Counted from the stretch's first letter, positions 1 through 8,882 are shown. The stretch is DNA of 64,000 nucleotides from CBDFGK01 sp965247075 (GCA_965247075.1 CBDFGK010000002.1:496001-560000); one strand, 5' to 3'. Made by a program: numbers and translations. The notes: generated by a model from the letters alone, not told the origin.

Positions 1-254
1 TCGGTGGCTTCCAAGGAAACCTCTACCGCATCGACTTCGTCAGTTTCAGCATTGTCGTTGTGTTCAGTCTGGCTGGGTAACGGCGCATCCCCATCGTCAT
101 CTTCGCTCACTTCCAGCATTGGGTTTATCTCCAGAACTGCCTGGATTTCCTGCTGTAAGTCTAGAGTGGAGAGCTGTAATAACTTGATTGCTTGCTGCAA
201 CTGGGGCGTCATTACCAGTTGTTGGCCCAGCTTGAATTGTAGCGATTGCTTCAT
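1..254 (-). CDS. rpoN: RNA polymerase sigma-54 factor, N-terminal fragment
   Basis: The frame opens at an ATG at 254 and runs off the left edge, so only about 84 N-terminal residues are present. They begin MKQSLQFKLGQQLVMTPQLQ, the glutamine- and leucine-rich region I of sigma-54 that contacts bacterial enhancer-binding proteins, followed by an acidic region II linker (residues about 50-84). RpoN directs core RNA polymerase to -24/-12 promoters. It lies just downstream of lptB in the same direction, the usual kdsD-kdsC-lpt-rpoN order. The core-binding and DNA-binding parts are outside the window. Confidence 0.93.
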   Translation of the reverse strand, partial: MKQSLQFKLGQQLVMTPQLQQAIKLLQLSTLDLQQEIQAVLEINPMLEVSEDDDGDAPLPSQTEHNDNAETDEVDAVEVSLEAT

Positions 255-348
255 GGCAAATCTTGAAACTGCAGTAATCCCAGTGTAGCCCTGCCTGCAC
301 TCGGTGGCAACTTTGGCATGAAAATGGCGTGGCAGGGGGAGCGTGCAG

Positions 349-1074
349 TTATAGCTTGAACTCGTGTCCCAGGTACACTTGCCGTACCTGATCATCGGCG
401 AGAATATCCTCTGCAGTGCCGGTGGCAATGATGTGTCCCTCTCCGACAATGTAGGCTTTCTCACAGATATCCAGGGTCTCGCGAACGTTGTGATCGGTAA
501 TCAAAATGCCTATGCCGCGTGATTGCAAGTGCTCAATAATCTGCTTGATATCATTGACCGAGACTGGATCTACCCCAGCGAAAGGCTCGTCCAGCAGGAT
601 GAAGTCGGGTTCTATGGCCAGCGCGCGGGCGATTTCAGCGCGGCGCCGTTCACCGCCTGATAGTGACATACCGAGGCTGGTCCTGATGTGCGTGATGTGG
701 AATTCTTCCAGCAACTGTTCCATTTTTTCGCGGCGCTGGTATCGGTTGAGGTCTGAGCGGCTCTCCAGGATAGCCATAATATTCTCGGCCACAGACAGCC
801 TGCGAAATATCGAGGCTTCTTGCGGAAGGTAGCCAATACCCCGGCGGGCGCGACCGTGCATGGGTAGTGCCGTCAAATCCTGGCCATCTATGGCAATGCT
901 GCCGCGGTCAGCTGTGATAATGCCGACAATCATGTAGAAACAGGTGGTTTTGCCGGCGCCGTTGGGTCCCAGCAGACCGACGATCTGTCCACTGCTGACC
1001 TCCAGTGACACGTTCCGTACAACGGCTCGGCCCCGATAACTTTTGGCTAGGTTACTGGCGGTAAGAATGGCCAC
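349..1074 (-). CDS. lptB: LPS export ABC transporter ATP-binding protein LptB
   Basis: This 241-residue cytoplasmic ATPase powers lipopolysaccharide extraction from the inner membrane with LptF and LptG, both encoded at about 24.4-26.6 kb here. The Walker A motif GPNGAGKTT lies near residues 35-43, the signature LSGGERRR near 138-145 and Walker B FILLDEPFAG near 158-167. Length and motifs match LptB. Translation begins at a GTG at 1074, 8 bases after the lptA stop, so the two are co-transcribed. A 94-base gap separates it from rpoN. Confidence 0.96.
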   Translation of the reverse strand: MAILTASNLAKSYRGRAVVRNVSLEVSSGQIVGLLGPNGAGKTTCFYMIVGIITADRGSIAIDGQDLTALPMHGRARRGIGYLPQEASIFRRLSVAENIMAILESRSDLNRYQRREKMEQLLEEFHITHIRTSLGMSLSGGERRRAEIARALAIEPDFILLDEPFAGVDPVSVNDIKQIIEHLQSRGIGILITDHNVRETLDICEKAYIVGEGHIIATGTAEDILADDQVRQVYLGHEFKL

Positions 1075-1082
1075 GGCAGCGC

Positions 1083-1598
1083 TTACTCTTCTAATCTATG
1101 GGAGGGGATTACGACTTCGACGCGGCGTGTGCCGTCACTCTCGTCGGCCGTTGCCTTAATTTGTTGTGTTTTGATGTAGTAGTCGATGCGGTCGCCCTGG
1201 ACTTTGGAGCCGTCCTGTTCGAGTACAGCGTCTCCACGCAATTGTAGCCTGTCTTCAGTGCGGTAGTACTCGATGATACCAGCCCAGGCGTGCATGGGGG
1301 CGCTATCGGGTTCAGGTTGCTGCTGCATATGTGCAGGCGAGCCCTCGGCCACAATCTTGTCGCCCTCGGATTCGATGCGATAAATCGTGATTTGCTCCGC
1401 TTCGATGCGGATAGTGCCCTGGTCCATCTGTACGTTACCCCGATACACGGTCAGCCCAGTTCTCTCGTCGCGCAGGGCCTCCTCAGCCACAATGCGAATG
1501 GGCTGCTCAGAATCACCTTCCAGGGCCAGGGAGGGTGGAGAAAAAGGCCCCAACACAAGGGCGCAACAGGCGAAGCTGGAAATGCGCATAAATTTCAC
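1083..1598 (-). CDS. lptA: LPS transport periplasmic protein LptA
   Basis: This is an OstA-fold periplasmic protein that forms the bridge carrying LPS to the outer membrane. A signal peptide (MKFMRISSFACCALVLG then a cut near SLA-LEG) is followed by the OstA domain with the typical EQITIYR, YRGNVQMDQGT and GDRIDYY strands. I place the start at a GTG at 1598 because it overlaps the kdsC stop as GTGA; an ATG lies three codons inside at 1589. The frame stays open upstream but that stretch lies within kdsC. The product is 171 residues. LptC, normally encoded between kdsC and lptA, is missing. Confidence 0.9.
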   Translation of the reverse strand: MKFMRISSFACCALVLGPFSPPSLALEGDSEQPIRIVAEEALRDERTGLTVYRGNVQMDQGTIRIEAEQITIYRIESEGDKIVAEGSPAHMQQQPEPDSAPMHAWAGIIEYYRTEDRLQLRGDAVLEQDGSKVQGDRIDYYIKTQQIKATADESDGTRRVEVVIPSHRLEE

Positions 1599-2134
1599 GC
1601 TTTGGTGCTGCCGCTCAGGAACCGAGACTGTGCCTGCGCCAGTTTGTCCTGGGCCTGGAGAATGAACTCGCAGGCTTCCCGTACGGCGCCGCGGCCACCG
1701 GGCCGCTGGCTGCGCCAATCGGCATGACTGGCAACAAATTCGCTACCATCAGCCACCGTCATACCCAGTGCGCAGGCTTGTATGGCGCCGAGATCGGGGA
1801 GGTCGTCGCCCATGTAAGCGGTCGCGGCAAGATTCAGGTTCAACTCGGCCAATAGCTCGCGCAAAGCCACCAGTTTGTCATCGCGACCCTGCATCAGGTG
1901 CTGTATTCCCAGCTCCCGGGCGCGCCTGGCGACGATTTCCGAACTCCTGCCGGTAATAATAGCGACCTGCACGCCCTCGCTTTGGAGTAGCTTGATACCC
2001 ACTCCATCGGCAGTAAAAAAAGCCTTGGTTTCATCGCCACTATTGGAGTAGAGCAGGCGCCCATCACTGAGAATGCCATCCACATCCAGTACCAGCAGTT
2101 TGACCCGTCGCGCTTTTTCCAGAGCCAGGCTCAT
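1595..2134 (-). CDS. kdsC: 3-deoxy-manno-octulosonate-8-phosphatase KdsC
   Basis: This HAD-superfamily phosphatase of 179 residues converts Kdo-8-phosphate to Kdo and phosphate in LPS core synthesis. The nucleophile motif VLDVDGILSDG is at residues about 16-26; YMGDDLPDL near residues 108-116 is the Mg-binding HAD motif. It is the short, capless class, which works as a tetramer. The ATG at 2134 overlaps the kdsD stop as ATGA, and its own TGA overlaps the lptA GTG, so kdsD-kdsC-lptA looks translationally coupled. Confidence 0.96.
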   Translation of the reverse strand: MSLALEKARRVKLLVLDVDGILSDGRLLYSNSGDETKAFFTADGVGIKLLQSEGVQVAIITGRSSEIVARRARELGIQHLMQGRDDKLVALRELLAELNLNLAATAYMGDDLPDLGAIQACALGMTVADGSEFVASHADWRSQRPGGRGAVREACEFILQAQDKLAQAQSRFLSGSTKA

Positions 2135-3111
2135 GCGACACCCGCCCTGAGAATGTCGTGCAAGTGAACCACACCCACCGGTTTGTTTTCGGTATCGACA
2201 ACCATCAGTGCGGTAATCGAGTGCTTTTCCATGATGTGTAGCGCCTCAGCAGCAAGAATACCTGCATTGATGGTGATGCAGTTGATGGTCATAACAGCGT
2301 CAATCGATGTCTCGTGTATATCAATTTTGTGGTCCAGTGCGCGGCGCAAATCACCATCGGTGAACACCCCCTGCAGCCTGTCACCATCATCAAGTACAGC
2401 GGTCAGGCCCAGGCCTTTGGTGGTTACCTCCAGCAAGGCGCGGTCCACCTTGGCCGTGTTCGACACGCGGGGAATGGCATCCCCGCTGTGCATAATGTCC
2501 TCAACCTTGAGCAACAATTTACGCCCCAGTGCGCCGCCGGGGTGTGAGAATGCAAAGTCTTCAGCGGTAAAGCCGCGCGCCTCCAACAGCGCCATGGCAA
2601 TGGCATCGCCGGCGACCAGGCAGACTGTGGTACTGGAAGTAGGCGCCATATCCAGCGGGCAGGCTTCCTCTGGCACCGAGGTGTCCAGGTTTACATCAGC
2701 CGCCAGTGCCAACACCGAATCGGCCTTGCCGGTCATGGTGATCAGCGGCACGCCCATGCGTTTTAGTAGCGGCAACAGGGTCAGTAGCTCACTGGTGCTG
2801 CCGCTATTGGACAGGGCGATGACCGAGTCCTGGTCGGTAATCATGCCCAGGTCGCCATGGCCGGCTTCACCCGGGTGAACAAACAGGGCGGGAGTGCCTG
2901 TGCTGGCCAAAGTGGCGGCAATTTTAGTGCCGATATGGCCGGATTTTCCCATACCGGTTACCACCACACGGCCTTTGGTTTTCAGCAGCAATTGGCAGGC
3001 GAGCGAGAAGCTGTCGTCTACTCTCTGTAACAGGTCGTCGATTGCATCCCGCTCCATTTGGATGGTGCGTCGCGCCGCGCTCAGGTAGTCGGGATTGGCT
3101 ATTTGGGGCAC
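2131..3111 (-). CDS. kdsD: D-arabinose-5-phosphate isomerase KdsD
   Basis: This isomerase converts ribulose-5-phosphate to arabinose-5-phosphate, the first dedicated step to Kdo. The 326-residue protein has an N-terminal SIS sugar-isomerase domain (GMGKSGHIGTKIAATLAS near residue 53; SNSGST near 100) and two C-terminal CBS domains (about 205-325), the standard KdsD architecture and length. The start is a GTG at 3111 (MPQIANPDYL), consistent with family N-termini. It is first in the kdsD-kdsC-lptA-lptB set and follows the antiporter gene by 29 bases. Confidence 0.95.
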   Translation of the reverse strand: MPQIANPDYLSAARRTIQMERDAIDDLLQRVDDSFSLACQLLLKTKGRVVVTGMGKSGHIGTKIAATLASTGTPALFVHPGEAGHGDLGMITDQDSVIALSNSGSTSELLTLLPLLKRMGVPLITMTGKADSVLALAADVNLDTSVPEEACPLDMAPTSSTTVCLVAGDAIAMALLEARGFTAEDFAFSHPGGALGRKLLLKVEDIMHSGDAIPRVSNTAKVDRALLEVTTKGLGLTAVLDDGDRLQGVFTDGDLRRALDHKIDIHETSIDAVMTINCITINAGILAAEALHIMEKHSITALMVVDTENKPVGVVHLHDILRAGVA

Positions 3112-3140
3112 TTGGCAATTCTCTGTGAGTTTATGATGAG

Positions 3141-4124
3141 TTAATGGGCGGTTTGAAACAGCCAGTAATAATACAGGGCGTAAATGGTGAGTAACACTAC
3201 CCCCATTATGCGTCCAATCCGGTGTTCCTGGCCGGCGTTTACCGTCGCCGGGCGCAGCAAGCCGCCATACAGCCCGACGGCGAGTACCAGGGTAATGCCG
3301 GTCATGGAGGCATAGTCACGGCTCAAGACTTCCGACTCCAGTATCTGCGCGCTAAATATGCCCGGCAGCGACATGACACCCAGCAAATTGAACAGGTTAG
3401 AGCCCATCACGTTGCCCAGGGCTATTTGAGTGTGGCCTTTCATAGCGCTGGCCAGACATGCTGCCAGTTCAGGTAAGCTGGTGCCGACTGCCACTACAGA
3501 GAGCCCGATAACCAGCGGGCTGACGTCCAGCTCCAAGGCAATCTTGCTGGCTCCCCAGACGAGAATTTTTGAACTTGCCACCAGCAACACCAGGCCGATG
3601 GTGAAACTTATCCAGGCGCGCCTGGGCACCATGTGGGGAAGTTCTTCGACATTGACTTCTTCAGCGGCGCTGGGGTCGTGTGACTGGAAGCGGATCATTT
3701 CTATCAGGATGAATGCGAGTGCCGTCAACATCAGCAGCCCGTCTATCCAGTCCAGTCGGCCATCCAGCAATAACAGGCCGCAGCCGAGTGTTACAGCCAG
3801 CAGTGTGGGTACTTCTCGCCGCAGGCGATTGCGATGCACCGGCAGCGGTGCGATCAGTACTGTGATACCAAGTACCATGCCCATATTGGCAATGTTGGAG
3901 CCGATGGCGTTGCCCACGGCCAGATCTCCTGTTCCAGAGATCGCGGCATTAATCGAGACCAGTACCTCTGGCGCGGAAGTGCCCAGAGATACGATGGTGA
4001 GTCCGATTAAGATGGGTGACATACCCATGTTTTCGGCGATGGCGGCTGCTCCGGCGACAAACATGTCGGCGCTCCAGACGAGAATGATAAAACCGATCAA
4101 AATAGCGGCTGAAGCTATCAGCAT
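3141..4124 (-). CDS. yrbG: Calcium/sodium antiporter of the YrbG (CaCA) family
   Basis: This inner-membrane cation exchanger of about 327 residues has the duplicated alpha-repeat of the CaCA superfamily: GTSAPEVLVSINA with GNAIGSNIANMG in the first half and GTSLPELAACLAS with GNVMGSNLFNLLG in the second. About ten hydrophobic segments are visible. I start at the ATG at 4124 (MLIASAAILIGFIILVWSAD), which matches YrbG N-termini; the frame stays open further upstream but that extension is not family-like. YrbG beside kdsD is conserved in proteobacteria. The physiological substrate is not certain for this family. Confidence 0.9.
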   Translation of the reverse strand: MLIASAAILIGFIILVWSADMFVAGAAAIAENMGMSPILIGLTIVSLGTSAPEVLVSINAAISGTGDLAVGNAIGSNIANMGMVLGITVLIAPLPVHRNRLRREVPTLLAVTLGCGLLLLDGRLDWIDGLLMLTALAFILIEMIRFQSHDPSAAEEVNVEELPHMVPRRAWISFTIGLVLLVASSKILVWGASKIALELDVSPLVIGLSVVAVGTSLPELAACLASAMKGHTQIALGNVMGSNLFNLLGVMSLPGIFSAQILESEVLSRDYASMTGITLVLAVGLYGGLLRPATVNAGQEHRIGRIMGVVLLTIYALYYYWLFQTAH

Positions 4125-4272
4125 AAGACCAATAATCCTGTTACAGTACGTTCCGCCTCGCTTTTTGTCTGAACTCGCTCCCCCTACGGTGGTCGAATCT
4201 GGAAGCGCGAGCGTCTGCATTATATAGTGGAACCAGATGAAAGAAACATACATTCAGTATCAGGGAACCAAT

Positions 4273-4959
4273 ATGCCTTGCAAACCAGGTCAATGGGCAC
4301 TGGGCTTGGTCATGTCCCTTGTGCCGGCAATGCCGGTGTTGGCGGCGGCGCCACAAACAGACGCCTACGACGTGATTGAATCTACCACGGAACGCGTTAT
4401 GGCGGTGGTAGTGCAGGCAGCAGATTATGCGGACGCAGACCCGCAGCGCTATTACGCTGAATTGCAACCTATACTCGATGAGGTGGTAGACTTTGTGGGC
4501 TTTTCGCGGGCGATCATGGGTCCCTACGCCAGCCGGCGGCGCTACCAGGGGTTTAGCAAACAGGGCAAGCTGGAGTTGCGAGTCCAGGTCGAGCGTTTTA
4601 CCGAGGTGATGCGCACCGCCCTGGTGCGTACCTACGGCAAGGGCCTGATAGCTTTCGATGGTAGCAGGACCGAGGTGCAACGTCCCCAGGGAGCTGTTGC
4701 CGAGGGAAAGAGTATGTCCATCACCCAGCTTATATACAGTGACGCCGCTGAGCCCTATGTGATTCAGTACCAGATGCGCAAGACCGGGAACGGCTGGAAA
4801 ATACGCAACCTTATTGTCGAGACGATTAACCTGGGGGTGATCTATCGCAACCAGTTCCAGGCTGCGGCACAGGACTACGAGGGTGACCTCAATGCAGTGA
4901 TAGATAACTGGACCACGTCATCCGAGGCGGACAGTGGCGGGCAAACCGCTCGCCTTTAG
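4273..4959 (+). CDS. mlaC: Phospholipid-binding periplasmic protein MlaC (orphan)
   Basis: A member of the Ttg2D/MlaC family, which shuttles phospholipids between the outer membrane and the MlaFEDB transporter. A signal peptide ends near VLA-AAPQ (residues about 22-25) and the rest shows the family pattern, with DFVGFSRAIMGPYA near residue 72 and WKIRNLIVETINLG near residue 175. The ATG at 4273 is chosen because AGGGA lies 6-7 bases upstream; an ATG at 4237 is the alternative. Unlike the usual mlaFEDCB operon, no ATPase, permease, MCE or STAS gene adjoins it: the antiporter is on one side and ibaG on the other. Confidence 0.9.
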   Translation: MPCKPGQWALGLVMSLVPAMPVLAAAPQTDAYDVIESTTERVMAVVVQAADYADADPQRYYAELQPILDEVVDFVGFSRAIMGPYASRRRYQGFSKQGKLELRVQVERFTEVMRTALVRTYGKGLIAFDGSRTEVQRPQGAVAEGKSMSITQLIYSDAAEPYVIQYQMRKTGNGWKIRNLIVETINLGVIYRNQFQAAAQDYEGDLNAVIDNWTTSSEADSGGQTARL

Positions 4960-5035
4960 GGCGGTTTTCTCCTGGAATCGCGCCCCTTGCGAAGCACTGA
5001 CCAGCGTCGCCGGGCCTCAAGCAAGAAGGTACATT

Positions 5036-5278
5036 ATGCAGCCGGAAGAAATAAAGGCACTGCTGGAAACAGCGTTGAATGATTGTGAGATCCGCGTGGA
5101 TGGAGAGGGCAATCGATTTGATATCCTGGCTATTGGTGAGGTATTTGCCGATCTGCGCCCGGTTAAAAAACAGCAGATGGTTTACGCCGTGCTCAATTCG
5201 CTTATTGCCGATGGAACAATTCACGCCGTGAATATTCGCACCTTCACCCCTGCCCAGTGGGCTTCTCAATCCAGCTGA
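5036..5278 (+). CDS. ibaG: BolA family protein IbaG
   Basis: This 80-residue BolA-type protein (MQPEEIKALLETALNDCEI...) has the central FADLRPVKKQQMVYAVL segment and conserved histidine (IHAVNIRTFTP). BolA/IbaG proteins pair with monothiol glutaredoxins in iron-sulfur handling. The ATG at 5036 follows an AAGAAGG ribosome site; longer upstream starts in this frame overlap the mlaC end and are not BolA-like. In most relatives murA lies between ibaG and hisG; here only 10 bases do. Confidence 0.93.
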   Translation: MQPEEIKALLETALNDCEIRVDGEGNRFDILAIGEVFADLRPVKKQQMVYAVLNSLIADGTIHAVNIRTFTPAQWASQSS

Positions 5279-5288
5279 GCACACTGGC

Positions 5289-5924
5289 ATGTCAACCAAT
5301 TTAACTATAGCACTAACCAAGGGCAGGATACTCAAGGATACTCTGCCGCTGCTGGCGCGCGCGGGTATCGTACCCCGTGATGATATCCACAGTAGCCGTA
5401 AACTTGTTTTTGAGACCGGCCTGGAAGGGGTACGCCTGCTGCTGCTGCGCGGCACTGATGTTCCCACTTATGTGCGCCACGGGGCAGCAGACCTCGGGGT
5501 GGTGGGTAAGGATGTCTTGCTGGAGCAGGGCGCCGGTGGCCTCTACGAGCCGCTGGATTTGCGTATTGCCGGCTGTCGGTTGATGACGGCGACGCCGATA
5601 GGCTGGCAGCCCGGTAGCAGCCGGGTAAGAGTGGCGACAAAATTTACCAATGTGGCGCGGCGTTTTTTTGCGGAGCAGGGTATGCACGCCGATGTGATCA
5701 AACTCTATGGAGCGCTGGAGTTGGCGCCGATGATGAATCTGGCCGACCTGATTGTAGATATTGTTGATACCGGTAATACCCTGCGCGACAACGGGCTGGA
5801 GCCGCGCGACCATATCGCCGATATCAGTTCCCGGTTGGTGGTCAACAAAGCGGCAATGCGCAGCAAGCATGATGCCATTCAAGCGGTGGTGCAGGCGCTC
5901 ACCGCAGCGGTGGAGTTAAGCTGA
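5289..5924 (+). CDS. hisG: ATP phosphoribosyltransferase, short form
   Basis: HisG catalyses the first step of histidine synthesis, joining ATP and PRPP. At 211 residues this is the short form, which lacks the C-terminal regulatory domain and needs the HisZ subunit (not in the window). Visible motifs are ALTKGRILKDTLPLL at the N-terminus, DLGVVGKDVLLE near residue 70 and the PRPP loop DIVDTGNTLRDNGL near residues 153-166. The stop overlaps the hisD start (TGATG), so the two genes are coupled. Confidence 0.96.
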   Translation: MSTNLTIALTKGRILKDTLPLLARAGIVPRDDIHSSRKLVFETGLEGVRLLLLRGTDVPTYVRHGAADLGVVGKDVLLEQGAGGLYEPLDLRIAGCRLMTATPIGWQPGSSRVRVATKFTNVARRFFAEQGMHADVIKLYGALELAPMMNLADLIVDIVDTGNTLRDNGLEPRDHIADISSRLVVNKAAMRSKHDAIQAVVQALTAAVELS

Positions 5925-7243
5925 TGATGCGGTGCCTGGATACCAACAGCGAAGCATTTGATGCGCAGTTGCGCGAGCTGATTGCCTGGAGTGATGATAG
6001 TGATCCGGCAATTCTTGCCGCGGTAGATGAAATTGTCAGCGCTGTGCGTCAGCGTGGTGATGCGGCTGTTATTGAGTACTGCCGGCAATTCGATCAACTG
6101 CAGATTGATAACGCAGCGCAACTGGAATTGCCGGCTGAACGTCTGCAAGCGGCGCTGGCAAGTATCGACGTCACGCAGCGACAGGCGCTACAAGCTGCCG
6201 CTGCTCGAATCCGTGAGTACCACCAGCGGCAGAAGCAGGAATCCTGGAGTTATAGGGATGCGCAGGGCTCTTTGCTGGGACAGCAAATCGTGGCGCTGGA
6301 GCGGGTTGGCGTCTACGTGCCGGGTGGCAAAGCCAGCTATCCCTCATCTGTGCTGATGAATATTGTGCCCGCCAAAGTAGCGGGGGTGGACGAGATCATC
6401 ATGGTAGTACCGGCGCCCCGTGGGGAGGTCAGTGACCTGGTGTTGGCCGCTGCCGCAATGGCCGGTGCCGACCGGCTCTTTACCGTTGGCGGAGCGCAGG
6501 CTATTGCCGCCCTGGCCTACGGCACAGAGACCATTCCCCGGGTCGACAAAATTGTTGGTCCGGGCAATATTTACGTCGCTACCGCCAAACGCCGGGTATT
6601 TGGTCAGGTGGGCATTGACCTGGTGGCCGGCCCGTCTGAGATATTGATTATCAGCGATGGCACGACACCGGCCGAGTGGCTGGCGTTGGACTTGTTTTCC
6701 CAGGCTGAGCACGACCGGAATGCGCAAGCCATTTTGCTGGCGCCACGCCAGGAGTATCTGGATGCGGTGGCAGACAGTATGGAGCGCTTATTGCCGCAGA
6801 TGGACCGGGCCGCCACTATCAGTGAGTCGCTTGCCAGGCGCGGTGCCATGATCCTGACCCGCGACCTCGACGAAGCCATCGATATTGCCAACCGGGTGGC
6901 ACCAGAGCATCTTGAGCTCTCGGTCGCCAATGCGGAGGCACTGCTGCCACAGATTCGCCACGCCGGCGCCATTTTTCTGGGCCGTAACAGCGCCGAAGCA
7001 TTCGGAGACTACTGCGCCGGCCCCAATCATGTACTGCCTACATCGGGTACCGCCCGGTTTTCCTCACCGCTGGGAGTGTACGATTTTCAAAAACGCAGCT
7101 CCGTGATTATGTGCAGTGATACCAGCGTGGCAGAGCAAGCCCCGCTGGTCTCGGTGCTCGCCAGGGGTGAGTCGCTGCAGGCTCACGCCCGCTCGGCGGA
7201 AGCCCGGGCGGCGATGATGAAAACAGAAAACCCCGCTCGCTAG
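5924..7243 (+). CDS. hisD: Histidinol dehydrogenase
   Basis: HisD is a zinc enzyme that oxidises histidinol to histidine in two NAD-dependent steps. The 439-residue protein shows GVYVPGGKASYPSSVLM near residue 130, the catalytic and zinc-ligand segments FSQAEHDRNAQAILL and RVAPEHLEL, and GPNHVLPTSGTARF near residue 363. It begins at tandem ATG codons overlapping the hisG stop. The 3' end overlaps the 3' end of the convergent degS gene by 4 bases. hisC, often next in relatives, is not adjacent. Confidence 0.96.
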   Translation: MMRCLDTNSEAFDAQLRELIAWSDDSDPAILAAVDEIVSAVRQRGDAAVIEYCRQFDQLQIDNAAQLELPAERLQAALASIDVTQRQALQAAAARIREYHQRQKQESWSYRDAQGSLLGQQIVALERVGVYVPGGKASYPSSVLMNIVPAKVAGVDEIIMVVPAPRGEVSDLVLAAAAMAGADRLFTVGGAQAIAALAYGTETIPRVDKIVGPGNIYVATAKRRVFGQVGIDLVAGPSEILIISDGTTPAEWLALDLFSQAEHDRNAQAILLAPRQEYLDAVADSMERLLPQMDRAATISESLARRGAMILTRDLDEAIDIANRVAPEHLELSVANAEALLPQIRHAGAIFLGRNSAEAFGDYCAGPNHVLPTSGTARFSSPLGVYDFQKRSSVIMCSDTSVAEQAPLVSVLARGESLQAHARSAEARAAMMKTENPAR

Positions 7244-8319
7244 CTTTGCCTGCGCGGCGGCCTGATTCCCACAATAACCTCTACAGCCAGTTCTTCAGTT
7301 TCCCTGCGCAGGCTCACTTCAACCATATCGCCGGGGCGCAGTAAGGCGATCTGGTGCATGGCGGCCTGCCCATCGACAACCGGTTGCATATTGATGTGGG
7401 TGATAATATCTCCCTGGCGGATGCCGGCGCGGGCGGCGGGGCCCTGTGGATGAGTGCCGGTTACCAACATCGTGGGGCGTTGCTGGGCGGGGATATAAAC
7501 GGCCTGTACTTCCAGTCCCATCCAGCCGCGAATGACCTTGCCAAAATTCACCAGGTCCTGGGCGACACCCATGGCCAGGTTTACCGGGGTGGCCAGGCCG
7601 ATTCCCGTGGAATCACCAAAGCGCGAGTAGGTGGCTGTATTTATACCCAGCAGGCGCCCCTGGGTGTCGATTAGCGCGCCGCCGGAGTTGCCCTGGTTGA
7701 TAGCCGCATCGGTCTGGATAAAATCTTCGTAGGTGCTGAGATTGAGTCCGTAGCGGCCCACCGCCGAAACAATGCCCTGTGAAACTGAATGGCCAAAACC
7801 GTAGGGGTTGCCAATCGCCAGCACTATATCGCCAACACGGACCCGGTCGGGATTGCCCGGTTTTATGGCGTGGAGCTGATCGAAGCCCACTTGCAGTACC
7901 GCCAGGTCAGTGTCGGGATCGCTGCCAATAACCTGGGCCAGGCCGTTGCGCCCATCGTGTAGCAACACCAGTATTTCGTCGGCACCGCTGATAATGTGCC
8001 GACTCGTCAACACCAGCCCCTGTTCTGACACGATCACACCGGAGCCGAGTGAGCGCTGAATGCGCTCGCGACGCTGGTTGCCGCCATCGAGCAGGCGGCG
8101 GTAGTTTGGGTCGTCCAGCGAAGGATTGCGTCGGCTGGAAACGCGCTTGCTGGTGTAGATATTTACCACCGATGGCACGGCCAGCCTTACCGCCTCGGCG
8201 AAGCTGATTGCTGCAGGCGTGGCAATTCGCTGCTGCGGTTGGCTGGCCTGCAGAATAATGATGGCGGCCAGTATCCCGGCAATGGACGGCCAGGTGATAA
8301 ACCGGAGTAACTTTCTCAT
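7240..8319 (-). CDS. degS: Membrane-anchored serine protease of the DegS/AlgW type
   Basis: This periplasmic HtrA-family protease begins the sigma-E envelope stress response by cutting the anti-sigma factor RseA/MucA. An N-terminal anchor (residues about 9-25) leads to a trypsin-like domain with catalytic His in TSRHIIS, Asp in DTDLAVL and Ser in QGNSGGALI. A single PDZ domain occupies about residues 260-350. One PDZ domain plus a membrane anchor fits DegS/AlgW rather than DegP/DegQ. It lies near zapG and zapE, as in many gammaproteobacteria. Confidence 0.93.
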   Translation of the reverse strand: MRKLLRFITWPSIAGILAAIIILQASQPQQRIATPAAISFAEAVRLAVPSVVNIYTSKRVSSRRNPSLDDPNYRRLLDGGNQRRERIQRSLGSGVIVSEQGLVLTSRHIISGADEILVLLHDGRNGLAQVIGSDPDTDLAVLQVGFDQLHAIKPGNPDRVRVGDIVLAIGNPYGFGHSVSQGIVSAVGRYGLNLSTYEDFIQTDAAINQGNSGGALIDTQGRLLGINTATYSRFGDSTGIGLATPVNLAMGVAQDLVNFGKVIRGWMGLEVQAVYIPAQQRPTMLVTGTHPQGPAARAGIRQGDIITHINMQPVVDGQAAMHQIALLRPGDMVEVSLRRETEELAVEVIVGIRPPRRQS

Positions 8320-8387
8320 GGGTGCTGTGTCCCGGATTGGCGCAGACGGAAATTATACACATAGCCTGGCATGCCTGCTTTTTTGGG

Positions 8388-8882
8388 TCAGACCTGCTTG
8401 GGTATCACCATTTCTTCCGGCACCTGGGTTTGCTCAGCCGGCTCGGCCTGTTTGTCCAGGCCAAAATCCTCATTCAATACACCCGGTGCATGGGGTGAAA
8501 CCTTGGGTGCATAGTCCAGAGGTGCCTGCACACCATCCAGGTCGGGTTCAGCCGCGAGCTCGGCCATAGAGCCGGCGGGGAGTCGCCTGAGAATAGTGCC
8601 GGCCTGGTCATTGCAGAGTTCGCCGGCGCCCCCGGCCAGGTGATTGTGAACATCGCGATAGCTTTCAGCGAGGTTATTCAACAGTTTTGCCGTGTCCGTG
8701 AAATGCTCGGCAACTTCGTGCCGGTAATCCTTTTGTTGCTGTAGCAGGCGTTCCAGGGAGCGCTCCAGTTCGCGTTGCTTGCGCGTGTCCGGCGACAGGC
8801 GTCTGCTGTAAAGCAGGCCTGTGCCCAGACCTGCCACCAAAGCCCCTATGGCCACTAATATCAGAGTGCTGATACTGTCCAC
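8388..8882 (-). CDS. zapG: Z-ring associated / envelope protein ZapG (YhcB, DUF1043)
   Basis: This is a small inner-membrane protein with one N-terminal transmembrane segment (SISTLILVAIGALVAGLGTG) followed by a coiled-coil region rich in Arg, Glu and Gln (RKQRELERSLERLLQQQKDY), the YhcB/DUF1043 layout. YhcB proteins link cell division and envelope growth. The start is set at the GTG at 8882, which has GAGG 8 bases upstream; an extension to 8951 would add non-family residues. The product is 164 residues. It is divergent from zapE and next to degS, the conserved neighbourhood. Confidence 0.88.
   Translation of the reverse strand: MDSISTLILVAIGALVAGLGTGLLYSRRLSPDTRKQRELERSLERLLQQQKDYRHEVAEHFTDTAKLLNNLAESYRDVHNHLAGGAGELCNDQAGTILRRLPAGSMAELAAEPDLDGVQAPLDYAPKVSPHAPGVLNEDFGLDKQAEPAEQTQVPEEMVIPKQV

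Noticed and set aside
1599..1718. Extension of lptA upstream to 1718
   Set aside because: It lies within kdsC and would place Arg/Pro-rich residues before the signal peptide.
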